Origin: Bradyrhizobium erythrophlei
GTDB lineage: Bacteria > Pseudomonadota > Alphaproteobacteria > Rhizobiales > Xanthobacteraceae
Assembly: GCA_900129675.1 (NCBI GenBank)
Contig: FSRD01000001.1
Span: 2,531,501-2,595,500, forward strand
Direction of reading: 5' to 3'
DNA length: 64,000 nt
Below the pieces are notes generated by a model that made no database searches, had not been told where the DNA came from, and saw nothing but the letters and a program-made list of their open reading frames with translations. Numbering within the stretch: the first letter of the stretch is position 1; every line of letters begins with the position of its first letter. The translations under genes were made by a program, and so were the position numbers. Below, piece after piece: positions 34,839 through 43,067 of this stretch.

Positions 34839-35798
34839 ATGCTCGACGCCGTCTCTCTCGATCAACTGCGCACGTTCATCGCCGCGGTCGATGAAGGAAG
34901 CTTTTCTGCCGCCTCCCGCAAGTTGTTGCGCTCGCAGTCTGTTGTGAGTGAGACAATCAGCAATCTTGAGGACCAGATTGGCGTGCGGTTGTTCGACCGA
35001 TCTGGCCGCTGTCCCAAACTCACCCCGGCGGGATTGGCCATTCTGGGCGATGCTCGAAGCACCATCACCGGGGTCGACTTGCTGAAGGCCCGGGCGAAGG
35101 GCATGTCGGCTGGTCTGGAGCCGGAATTGTCCGCGGTGATTGACGTCTTCTATCCGATCGACGCGATCACTCAAGTGGCCAAGGAGTTTCGGCAGAAATA
35201 CCCGGGAGTGGCGCTCCGCATCTATGTCGAGGCGCTCGGCGGGGCCATTAAACCCGTGCTTGACGGCCGTTGTAGTATCGGCGTCATCGGATCGCTCCCG
35301 GTGATTCCGGATACACTGACCTATGAGCGGTTGCCCGGTATCACGTTTCTCATGGTTGCTGCCCGTGATCATGCACTGACTTCCTACCGAGGCAAAATTC
35401 CCAAGGAAGTTCTCGGAAAACATACTCAGATCGTTCTCACCGACAGGTCGGAGCTATCCTCGGGACGCGAATTCGGCGTCATGTCGCCTACGGTCTGGCG
35501 GCTTGCTGACCTCTTCGCCAAGCATCATTTTTTGCTCAACGGTCTGGGTTGGGGCGGAATGCCATTGCATGCCGTGCGCAAGGATTTGGAAGAGGGTCGC
35601 CTTTCCGTGCTGCCTATCGAGGACGTGCCTCCGGACGGTTTGATTCTGGCGATGTCGGCGGTGTGGCAGACCAAGTCACCGCCTGGCCCCGCCGGCCGAT
35701 GGTTCATCGATCGCCTGAAGCAAATTCCGGTGGAAACGGGCAAGGTGCCGAAACCGCCGGTCACCAGGAAGAAGGCGAGACGGTTTGCGAAAACGTAG
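34839..35798 (+). CDS. LysR-family transcriptional regulator
   Basis: A 319-residue LysR regulator: N-terminal winged helix LDAVSLDQLRTFIAAVDEGSFSAASRKLLRSQSVVSETISNLEDQIGVRLFDRSGR (residues 1-56), then a periplasmic-binding-protein-like effector domain (AVIDVFYPIDAITQVAKEFRQKYPGVALRIYVEALGG). The C-terminus is basic (KPPVTRKKARRFAKT). It has no close divergent partner; the nearest plus-strand neighbours are the pirin gene and a small ORF. Target and inducer are unknown. Confidence 0.87.
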   Translation: MLDAVSLDQLRTFIAAVDEGSFSAASRKLLRSQSVVSETISNLEDQIGVRLFDRSGRCPKLTPAGLAILGDARSTITGVDLLKARAKGMSAGLEPELSAVIDVFYPIDAITQVAKEFRQKYPGVALRIYVEALGGAIKPVLDGRCSIGVIGSLPVIPDTLTYERLPGITFLMVAARDHALTSYRGKIPKEVLGKHTQIVLTDRSELSSGREFGVMSPTVWRLADLFAKHHFLLNGLGWGGMPLHAVRKDLEEGRLSVLPIEDVPPDGLILAMSAVWQTKSPPGPAGRWFIDRLKQIPVETGKVPKPPVTRKKARRFAKT

Positions 35799-36170
35799 GC
35801 CGGACGCCAGTGTGCCCATCGCGAGAAGCGACGGATATGGGAGCTTCCCATGACGCTTGAACGCGTGAAGGCATCGCTTTCCTGACTATCCCACAGTTCG
35901 AAGGCCGCGCGCGGCCGGCTGGCCAGGGAAGGCTGGGCAGGCTTTCCGTGGTGTTCGAGCAGGAAGGCGAGTTCGCGGAGGCGATGCTCGATGCGCGGAA
36001 GGCGCTTCGCCTTTTGCGGGGTCGCGCGCCGGAAACGGATCGAACGGCAGATCGAAGTAACAGTCGCTGGGCGCCGTTACGACCGGAGATCCGATCTGCT
36101 TGCAATAGAATGCTGGAGATCGAGTTTTGTTGACGTCGATTTCGTGAGTCATTGCTGTCACCGAAGCTCT
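35799..36170. other. Intergenic region, no clear gene
   Basis: Short overlapping readings on both strands have no family signal. A minus-strand ATG reading at 35886-36161 begins 9 bp after the aldehyde dehydrogenase stop but its second half looks like random Pro/Arg-rich sequence; it is not called. Confidence 0.35.
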
Positions 36171-37619
36171 CTATATCGGCCGGGCTGACCGTGCCGCCGG
36201 CATTGCGGTGTACAGGCCGAGCAGGGATTTCGGCTCAAGAAAGGCCTCCATCCCGAAGTCGCCGTATTCGCGGCCGATGCCGGATTGCTTGAAACCGCCA
36301 AAGGGTGCCATCGGCTCGTGGGCCAGCGTGTTGATCAGCACGCGACCGGCGACAATCCGGTCGGCCACCCTTCGCGCGCGATCGGTGTCGCCAGACAAGA
36401 CATACGCTTGCAGGCCATAGACCGTGTCGTTGGCGATGGCGATCGCCTCTTCATCTTCCGCATAGGGAATGATCGACAGCACCGGCCCGAAGATCTCCTC
36501 GCGCGCAATGGTCATGTCGTTGCGGACGTTGAACAGCGTCGGCCGCACGAACCAGCCGTCGAGCCCGTCCGGCCTGCCTTCGCCGCCGGCGAGCAGCGTG
36601 CCCTCGTCGATACCGACACGGATATACCGTTGAACGCGATCCCATTGCTTCTGGCTGACCATCGGACCGACCGTCGTTTGCGGATCGCGCGGATCACCGG
36701 TCTTGATCTTTCCGACCGCCGCCTTTGCAAGCTCCTCCACCTCGCCGAGCCGGCTCCGTGGCACGAGGATGCGTGTGCCGGCGATGCAAGCCTGTCCGCT
36801 GTTCATGAAGCCCGCACCGAGGGCCAATGGAATTGCCTGCGCCAGATTGGCATCGTCTAGAATGACGGTCGGAGACTTGCCGCCGAGTTCGAGCGTAATC
36901 CTTTTCATCGTCTCCGCGCCGGCGCGCAGGATTGCCTTGCCGACCGTGGTCGAGCCGGTGAAGGAGATCTTCGCGACATCGGGATGGCTGGTGATCTCGG
37001 TGCCGACCACTTCGCCCCTGCCGGTGACGATGTTGAACACGCCGACCGGCAATCCGGCCTCATGCAGTGCTTCGGTTACCACCTGCGTCTGGATCGCGCT
37101 CATCTCGCTCGGTTTGACGACCGCCGTGCAACCGGCCGCGATTGCGGCAGCGAGCTTGCCGCAAATGAAGCCGGCGTCGCTGTTCCAGGGCGTGATGAGG
37201 CCGGCGACACCCAACGGCTCCATCACCACCTCGGCCATGCCGACGCGACGCGTAAAGCGATAGTCCTCCAGCACCCGGGCCATATCGAGCAGGACATCTG
37301 CCGGGTGTTCAGCCATGAAGCCGGCACGCGAGACGGGGGCGCCATACTCTTCGACGATTGCTTCCAGCAGTTCCTCCCGACGCGCCTTCATGGCGGCGTG
37401 CATCCGCCGTAGCAGGGCGATGCGTTCGGCCTTGTTTGTGCGCGCGAAGGCCGGGAAGGCGCGTTTCGCGGCAGCGATAGCGGTGCGTGCGTCCTGCTCG
37501 TCAGCGAGGCGCACCCGACCGATTACCCGCGCCGTCGCAGGGTTGTGCAGGTCGAACAGCTCGGTCCCATGCGGTGTGACGAAGCTGCCGTCGATATAGA
37601 TCTTGTCGATGAGGCGCAT
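36171..37619 (-). CDS. NAD(P)+-dependent aldehyde dehydrogenase
   Basis: A full-length, 482-residue ALDH. Conserved elements in order are the oxyanion Asn region ITPWNSDAGFICGKLAAAIAAGCTAVVKPSE, the cofactor loop FTGSTTVGKAIL, the general-base Glu ELGGKSPTVIL (near residue 254), the nucleophile Cys in NSGQACIAGTRILVP (near residue 288), and EIFGPVLSIIPY. It oxidises an aldehyde to the acid; substrate unknown. It is divergent from a LysR gene 103 bp away, which probably controls it. GGGAGAG lies near the ATG. Confidence 0.9.
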   Translation of the reverse strand: MRLIDKIYIDGSFVTPHGTELFDLHNPATARVIGRVRLADEQDARTAIAAAKRAFPAFARTNKAERIALLRRMHAAMKARREELLEAIVEEYGAPVSRAGFMAEHPADVLLDMARVLEDYRFTRRVGMAEVVMEPLGVAGLITPWNSDAGFICGKLAAAIAAGCTAVVKPSEMSAIQTQVVTEALHEAGLPVGVFNIVTGRGEVVGTEITSHPDVAKISFTGSTTVGKAILRAGAETMKRITLELGGKSPTVILDDANLAQAIPLALGAGFMNSGQACIAGTRILVPRSRLGEVEELAKAAVGKIKTGDPRDPQTTVGPMVSQKQWDRVQRYIRVGIDEGTLLAGGEGRPDGLDGWFVRPTLFNVRNDMTIAREEIFGPVLSIIPYAEDEEAIAIANDTVYGLQAYVLSGDTDRARRVADRIVAGRVLINTLAHEPMAPFGGFKQSGIGREYGDFGMEAFLEPKSLLGLYTAMPAARSARPI

Positions 37620-37689
37620 GGCACTCTCTCCCAGAGAACGGTGGATGAACCAGGAGATAGGGCACTGCTATTGGCGCGATAAGGTGTAT

Positions 37690-37716
37690 AATTCCGTATG
37701 AGGTGGTGCAGGAATT
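37690..37716. promoter_or_regulatory. Possible LysR operator in the ALDH/LysR divergent region
   Basis: AATTCC (37690-37695) and GGAATT (37711-37716) form an inverted repeat with a 15-bp spacer, just before the LysR ATG. The arms are short, so the call is weak. Confidence 0.3.
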
Positions 37717-37722
37717 CGGACA

Positions 37723-38610
37723 ATGCGGTCATCGGGACTGATCGAACTTGATGCGGTGCTGGCGGTGGCGCGCCACCGCGGCTTCCGTGCGGCTGCAACC
37801 GAGCTCGGCATGTCGCGCTCGGCGTTGAGCCATGCCATCGCCGCGCTGGAGGCGAGACTCGGCGTGCGCCTGTTCAACCGAACGACCCGAAGTGTCTCGC
37901 TGACCGAGACCGGTGAGCAGTTCGTTTCCGGCGTCGCTCCGGCGCTGGGCCAGATCAGAGAAGCGATGGGGCGGGCGGGAAGTCATCGCGAGACGCCGGC
38001 CGGCACGCTGCGCATCAACACGTCAGCGGGGGCGGCACGGCAGATGGAGCCGATCGTGTTCGAGTATCTGCGCCGATATCCCGACATGACGGTCGACATC
38101 GTCACTGAAGGACGACTGGTCGACATTGTTGTCGATGGGTTCGACGCCGGCGTGCGGCTGGCTGAACTGGTGCCGCAGGACATGATCTCCGTGCCGCTCG
38201 GGCCCGCCCAACGTTTCGCAGTCGTGGGATCGCCCGCCTATTTCGAGCACCATCCGAAGCCGCGCACGCCTGCCGATATCTCCCGGCATCGCTGTATCCG
38301 CAGTCGACTGCCGAGCGGAGGCATCTATCGTTGGGAGTTCGAACGCCACGGCGAAGCGTTGGCGATTGATGGTGAAGGTCCGCTGATCCTCGACGAGCCC
38401 AATTTAATGCTGGCGGCGGCCCGGGCCGGGTTCGGCCTCGCCTATCTCAGCGAATGGAATGTCGCCGCCGACCTCGCGGCCGGCTCGCTTGTCCGCGTGC
38501 TGGATGAATGGACACCACCCTTTCCAGGCCTGTCTCTCTATTATCCCGGACGTCGGCACGTGCCCGCCGGGTTGCGCGCTCTGATCGACCTGATCCGCGA
38601 AAGGCGTTGA
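37723..38610 (+). CDS. LysR-family transcriptional regulator next to the aldehyde dehydrogenase
   Basis: A 295-residue LysR protein of the CrgA-like group: helix-turn-helix [56 protein letters not shown] (residues 8-63), then the effector domain with [40 protein letters not shown]. It is divergent from the ALDH gene, the classical layout for a LysR regulator and its target. The inducer may be the ALDH substrate. Confidence 0.88.
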   Translation: MRSSGLIELDAVLAVARHRGFRAAATELGMSRSALSHAIAALEARLGVRLFNRTTRSVSLTETGEQFVSGVAPALGQIREAMGRAGSHRETPAGTLRINTSAGAARQMEPIVFEYLRRYPDMTVDIVTEGRLVDIVVDGFDAGVRLAELVPQDMISVPLGPAQRFAVVGSPAYFEHHPKPRTPADISRHRCIRSRLPSGGIYRWEFERHGEALAIDGEGPLILDEPNLMLAAARAGFGLAYLSEWNVAADLAAGSLVRVLDEWTPPFPGLSLYYPGRRHVPAGLRALIDLIRERR

Positions 38611-38674
38611 TGTGAAAAACGTGTTGGCGTTGCGCGACGCGTAATCAAGCGGAAATTCCACCGGAAATTATATT

Positions 38675-38905
38675 GCAATTTTGATTCTTCAATTTTCTCC
38701 TGAGTGGCGCGCCACTTCGGTATAGAGCCAAGCACGCCAAAACCCGTCGTCTTGCGCTTGAGACGGCGATGAGCGTGCACAGCAGTTCGCCTTTCGACCC
38801 CATGATGCGAACTTCTTTCGCATCCACTTCGACGCACTGAGCGAGCCGAGGTGATCGCGACGGCAAGTGCGGCCGTAAGGAAAATCGATCGCGATTTTCA
38901 ACCAT
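38675..38905 (-). pseudogene. C-terminal remnant of a site-specific serine recombinase
   Basis: The minus strand reads VEVDAKEVRIMGSKGELLCTL (from about 38833) and, one frame over, TTGFGVLGSIPKWRATQ (from about 38747). Together they match the C-terminal tail I know from large serine recombinases of rhizobial mobile elements (EVRIMGSKSELLRTL...PKWR). The junction AGCGCAAGACG lacks one A compared with the expected Ser-Ala-Lys-Thr-Thr, so there is a 1-bp deletion. Only about the last 50 residues are left; the catalytic part is gone. Confidence 0.6.
38701..38723 (+). repeat. att-like direct repeat, left copy
   Basis: 23 bp containing TGAGTGGCGCGCCA then TTCGG, matching 53925-53947 at 21 positions in the same orientation. 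It lies in the recombinase remnant tail. Confidence 0.5.
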
Positions 38906-39164
38906 TTCCAGCCTTCGGAGCGAACCGCATGAGCCTCGCGCGGACGCGCTCTTGCGTGAGATCGCCTCGAGGTTCGCCGCAAAAACGGGACGGTGAATGT
39001 TACGGTGTTGGTGTTCGTCGGAGAGGACGCCGATTAACTTCCATTTCGGACAGGGGGCCGGCCCGTTATGCTCGCGTTGCCGAAACCGATTCTGGCAGGC
39101 ACCGGATCATCGGTGGGGAGACGCAATGGGACCATTACGGGAGATGTAGGGCTCAGCGTCTGCG

Positions 39165-39812
39165 CTAGGCAACGCGACCCGGGTTATGCGGTTTTGTCGG
39201 CGTCAGTTGCAATTGGTCGGCCATGCGCGCCAAGTCAGGCAAGGACGATGCCCGCATCTTGCGCATGACTTGGCCACGATGAACTTTTACCGTGATTTCG
39301 CTTACGCCGAGATCGGCTGCGATCTGCTTGTTTAACCGCCCGGTCACCACGAGCGCCATGACCTCGCGCTCCCGCGGCGTCAATGTTTCGAAACGAATTT
39401 TCAGCTCTGACGTAGCTCGTTCCTGCTCCAGCCGCGCTCGATCACGGGCATGACCGAGTTGAATTACTTCGAGCAAATCCTGCTCTCGGAATGGCTTTGT
39501 CAGGAATTCGATCGCGCCACCCTTCATCGCCTGCACCGACATTGGAATGTCACCATGTCCGGTAATGAAGATGATCGGCAGCTGTCTTTTGGCACCTGCT
39601 AGTTCGCGCTGCAGCTCGAGTCCGCTCTGGCCGGGAAGCCGCACGTCAAGCACCAGGCAAGCGGGTCCTTCCGGCCGATCCGCCTCGAGAAATTCCCTCA
39701 CCGAACCAAGTAAGCTGACCCGAAAGCCCGCCGATCGAAGCAGCTTGCCCAGGGAGTCCCGCACTCCCGGATCATCGTCGATGACCATCACTGTTGGCGG
39801 TTGCTCTACCAC
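39165..39812 (-). CDS. FixJ-type response regulator (NarL/LuxR output)
   Basis: A 215-residue two-component regulator. The receiver domain has the acidic pair VIDDDPG, phospho-acceptor Asp in CLVLDVRLPG (near residue 56), Thr in IIFITGHGD and Lys in FLTKPFRE. A Q-linker leads to a LuxR/FixJ helix-turn-helix (LTPREREVMALVVTGRLNKQIAADLGVSEITVKVHRGQVMRKM). FixJ-like proteins of this type often answer to orphan hybrid sensor kinases in Bradyrhizobium. No kinase gene is directly beside it; the large kinase at 43068-48542 is a candidate. Part of its DNA-binding region is duplicated at 48586-48702. Confidence 0.9.
   Translation of the reverse strand: MVEQPPTVMVIDDDPGVRDSLGKLLRSAGFRVSLLGSVREFLEADRPEGPACLVLDVRLPGQSGLELQRELAGAKRQLPIIFITGHGDIPMSVQAMKGGAIEFLTKPFREQDLLEVIQLGHARDRARLEQERATSELKIRFETLTPREREVMALVVTGRLNKQIAADLGVSEITVKVHRGQVMRKMRASSLPDLARMADQLQLTPTKPHNPGRVA
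39214..39330 (-). repeat. 117-bp direct repeat, left copy (inside the FixJ-type gene)
   Basis: Matches 48586-48702 with three mismatches, in the same orientation. It encodes the recognition-helix part IAADLGVSEITVKVHRGQ and the following tail. Confidence 0.85.
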
Positions 39813-40315
39813 ATGTTCCTCGTTGACATGCGCATCAGCTTTTGTAGTCCGCCACCGAGCATAGCGAGATTATCGCGTAGGCGGTAGAGGGGACCATCAA
39901 TTCGGCTCCCACGGATTGCAGTCATCGGTGAACTGGCCTGTTGAAGTCGGCCCAGTGTCTTGCGTCAGGCAGCCAGCCGCCCACCAAGGTCGAACCGACT
40001 AGCGCTGGCAGCGCGCAACCTTCGTATAGTGCGCACATTCCCATTTGGTACTCGATCTTTCCGCTGGTTCAATAGTGAGCGCCACTGCGTGCCATTATGG
40101 TGAAGTTGTCCCTCCCCCGAGGCCGATCACTCCCTACGGCCTCCCCTTTCCCTTCAGCCCGGTCCAGGCTGGAGGGACTCTTGTGAATTAACAGGGGCTA
40201 GGGTGATATGAAAGTCGATGCCTGTGACGCGGCGTGCTCCATGGACCACAAAATGTCCGGTCGAGTTACTATACATTTGTATAATCGAAGCACGTAGCGG
40301 TTGCGCCTAGGTTGA
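39813..40315. other. Divergent intergenic region between two response-regulator genes
   Basis: No gene was seen. An inverted repeat TATAC-ATTT-GTATA (40270-40283) about 33 bp before the plus-strand regulator start may be an operator or -10 region. Confidence 0.4.
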
Positions 40316-40777
40316 ATGCGCAAAAGTGTGCGGACGACATCCGTTTCTTCAAACGCTGCTCGCGGTTACCGGTCGTGCCAAGTGCCAAATACCAGACCAA
40401 TAGTTGCCATAGTCGATGACGACAGCGCGGTTGGCAACGCAATCGAAGTTTTAATGCGTTCGGTAGGGTTGATCGCCAAGGCATTTTCATCCGGAGAGGA
40501 TTTCTTGCGGTCACCCGAACTGAGCCGCACCGGCTGCCTTGTTGTCGACTTCGACATGCCCAAGATGAGCGGCCTCGATTTGCACAACAATTTGTCTCGA
40601 TTGGGTAATGAGATTCCCACCGTACTGATAACTGCTTATCCGAGCGATGATATTCGTGCCCGCGCACTTCAGGCCGGGGTCATCTGCTATCTGCCCAAGC
40701 CGTTCGATGAGAGCGACCTCCTGAATTGTATTCAGGCTGCGCTAGATCGCGCAAAGGGAAATAGAGGCGCGCCTTAG
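40316..40777 (+). CDS. Single-domain (CheY/FixJ-receiver) response regulator
   Basis: A 153-residue protein. After a non-conserved lead (about 25 residues) comes one receiver domain: IVAIVDDDSAVG, phospho-acceptor Asp in CLVVDFDMPKMSGLDL (near residue 80), VLITAY and CYLPKPFDESDLL. There is no output domain, so it acts by protein contact or in a phosphorelay. An in-frame GTG at 40382 just before the domain is an alternative start; neither start has a clear ribosome site. It may serve the large sensor kinase downstream. Confidence 0.85.
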   Translation: MRKSVRTTSVSSNAARGYRSCQVPNTRPIVAIVDDDSAVGNAIEVLMRSVGLIAKAFSSGEDFLRSPELSRTGCLVVDFDMPKMSGLDLHNNLSRLGNEIPTVLITAYPSDDIRARALQAGVICYLPKPFDESDLLNCIQAALDRAKGNRGAP

Positions 40778-41187
40778 CTTGCCTACATTGCATCAATGGC
40801 TGCTAGGCACGCGACAGGTCGCCTCCGCTGGCCATCGGCGATGCAATTCAATTCACATCGGCATCGCAGAGGGCGCGAACACAAGACCAGTCCATCATCT
40901 GCCGACTGATCGTGGTGCAACTCGCTTCAGCGACCAGGCGCGCAGCGCAGGATGGTCGTGCCGGCGCACACTGCTCCTGCCCGCCATTGTGGTCGCAGCG
41001 GCCCGGGGGTTCGGCTCAACGCCGCGTTGAGGGTGATTCAGTTATACCAAGGTGTAGTTCGTGCTTTCCAAAGGTAAGGGAAAGACTACGAGCTTCGTTG
41101 GGGCCAACTTTACGCGCGCACAATTGCGGCGTTTGACGACCGACGGTACGCATGCCGGGCCGGGGAGATCCAACATTTGGCTGACAC
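40778..41187. other. Intergenic region, no gene seen
   Basis: A TTG-started reading at 40779-41030 has random composition. No clear promoter, hairpin or repeat was recognised. Confidence 0.4.
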
Positions 41188-42666
41188 ATGCATGGCACCG
41201 TAGTCCACAGGAAGCTGAGGTTCGGCCCTTTTGAACTTTCGATTGGCGAGAGGCTGCTCCGGCGCGACGGTCGAGTGCTTCCCCTCGGGGATCGGGCGTT
41301 GGATATTTTGAGCTATCTTGCCGCCCGCCCAGGTGAGGTCATCGCGAAGCAGGAGCTGATGGATCACGTCTGGTCGGACGTAACCGTTGAGGAGGGGAGC
41401 CTCCGGGTCCACGTGGCCGCCATCCGCAAGGCACTTGGTGACGGCCAATTCGGCAACCGATACATCGCAAACATCAGGGGACGGGGCTACTCGTTCGTCG
41501 GCACCGTCGTCCCGCTCGCTGGTGGCACGGAAAAAAGGAGCGCCAAGTTCGCCCCCCAAGGCAGGCTCCCCGTGCGACCGATCACGATGATTGGGCGCGA
41601 AACGGTCGTCAGTGAGGTTAGCGACAAGCTTCGAAATGAGCGGTTCGTAACCCTGCTCGGCCCCGGCGGCATTGGCAAGACGACCATTGCCATGGCCGTT
41701 GCCCACGCCCTCGCCGAGGAGTTTGCCGGGCAAGTCCATTTTGTGGACCTGGAAAGCCTGACCGATCCGCGGCATGTTGCGGGGGCCGTCGCGACATCCC
41801 TGGGATTTGCGCTCAAATCGAAAGATCCCGGCCCGGAACTGCTCGACCTCGGTCGTTCGCAGAAGCTTCTTGTCATTCTCGATAGTTGTGAGCACGTGAT
41901 CGAGACGGTCGCGTTGCTTGCCGAGCAACTCTACCAGGAATCGGAGCAGGTCTATCTTCTGGCCACGAGTCGCGAATTGCTGAAAGTAGAGGGCGAGCAT
42001 TGTTGCCGGGTTCTTCCCCTTGATTTTCCACCAGACGGCTCAGGGCAAACGGCAAGTGCCGTGCTTCAATATCCGGCAGCGCAGTTGCTCGCACGACGCG
42101 TGGCGGCGAGAGCGGGAAGCTTCGTTCTCACCGACGAGGAGGCGCCGTTTGTCGCGGAAATGTGCCGAAAGCTGGATGGTATACCCTTGGCAATTGAGCT
42201 GGCCGCGGGTCAGGTGGCCTCCCTCGGTCTCAGGAACACCGTTGCCCGGCTGGAGTTGCTGAAATTGGCGCATCGGTCGGCGGTTGCCAGACATCAGACG
42301 CTGAAGGCGACATTGGATTGGAGCTACAACCTGCTGTCTGATGGAGAGAGGATTGTTCTTCGACGCGTCGCCCCTTTCGTTGGTCATTTCACGCTTGAGG
42401 GCGCGCGGTATGTCGCAGGCGAACTCGGCGTAGGCACCCGAGAAATTTTTGACGCGATCGCCGGCCTGGTTGAGAAGTCATTGATAGCAAATCGGATCGA
42501 CGAAACGCAGGCACAATATCGGTTGCTGGACACGACGCGGGCATATGCACTCGAAAAACTGGAGGAGCATGCCGAAGTCGACGTAGTCGTCCGCCGGCAT
42601 ACGGAATATGTCGCCGGCTACCTCGAATCGCAAAGAGTTGCGCTGTTGGCCCTGGCAAAGGGCTAA
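41188..42666 (+). CDS. Winged-helix regulator with NTPase domain (AfsR/CadC-like), C-terminally short
   Basis: A 492-residue protein. Residues 8-105 are an OmpR/CadC-type winged helix (LRFGPFELSIGERLLRRDGRVLPLGDRALDILSYLAARPGEVIAKQELMDHVW ... IANIRGRGYSFVG). Residues 130-400 are a STAND-type NTPase: Walker A LLGPGGIGKTTIA, Walker B LLVILDSCEHV, sensor LATSRELL, and the PLAIELAAG helical segment. Relatives usually carry several hundred more residues of TPR-like repeats; here the protein ends soon after LDTTRAYALEKLEEHA with a dissimilar tail. It may be truncated. Its ligand and targets are unknown. Confidence 0.82.
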   Translation: MHGTVVHRKLRFGPFELSIGERLLRRDGRVLPLGDRALDILSYLAARPGEVIAKQELMDHVWSDVTVEEGSLRVHVAAIRKALGDGQFGNRYIANIRGRGYSFVGTVVPLAGGTEKRSAKFAPQGRLPVRPITMIGRETVVSEVSDKLRNERFVTLLGPGGIGKTTIAMAVAHALAEEFAGQVHFVDLESLTDPRHVAGAVATSLGFALKSKDPGPELLDLGRSQKLLVILDSCEHVIETVALLAEQLYQESEQVYLLATSRELLKVEGEHCCRVLPLDFPPDGSGQTASAVLQYPAAQLLARRVAARAGSFVLTDEEAPFVAEMCRKLDGIPLAIELAAGQVASLGLRNTVARLELLKLAHRSAVARHQTLKATLDWSYNLLSDGERIVLRRVAPFVGHFTLEGARYVAGELGVGTREIFDAIAGLVEKSLIANRIDETQAQYRLLDTTRAYALEKLEEHAEVDVVVRRHTEYVAGYLESQRVALLALAKG

Positions 42667-43067
42667 AGTGTTGACCGGCGTGGGTCCCGACGCCGATTGG
42701 CGAGCCAAGCTTTTGATCTATCAACTGATGCAGGGGACAATCTTGGACGCCCATTTATAATTGAGTGTGCAGAAGCCGACAAGTCGTCGCACGTTCCTCC
42801 AAGCGGCGAGATACCTGCGCGCCTAAGCTGGTGCGGATGCGTTGCTGCGGCGGGTGAGAATGGGCAGCCAACAAGGCGGCGCTTTCCAGTAGGTGCAAGT
42901 CCGACCCGGAAAATGCTCCAGCCGGAAGCAATCGGAACAGTCATGGAGCTAACGAAATGGCTGAAGCCTCTGGTAAGCGTGTCACGAATTGGTGACCGCG
43001 CGAGTGTGCAGGCCGTAACGCGAGTGATTACCGAGCAAGCCTCAAAGTATTTCCACCAGGAGCCTTC
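42667..43067. other. Intergenic region, no gene seen
   Basis: A plus-strand reading at 42697-43071 has no recognisable domain and overlaps the kinase start. The missing C-terminal repeats of the winged-helix protein were not found in any frame here. Confidence 0.4.

Larger units (their letters stand above)
38611..39164. other. Intergenic region with mobile-element remnant
   Basis: Besides the recombinase C-terminal remnant (minus strand) and the att-like repeat at 38701, it holds a hairpin GAAAATCG-ATCG-CGATTTTC (38880-38899). No intact gene was seen; a plus-strand reading at 38851-39168 looks random. Confidence 0.45.

Noticed and set aside
38851..39168. 105-codon plus-strand ORF
   Set aside because: Runs antisense through the recombinase remnant and into the FixJ-type gene end; Arg-rich random translation.
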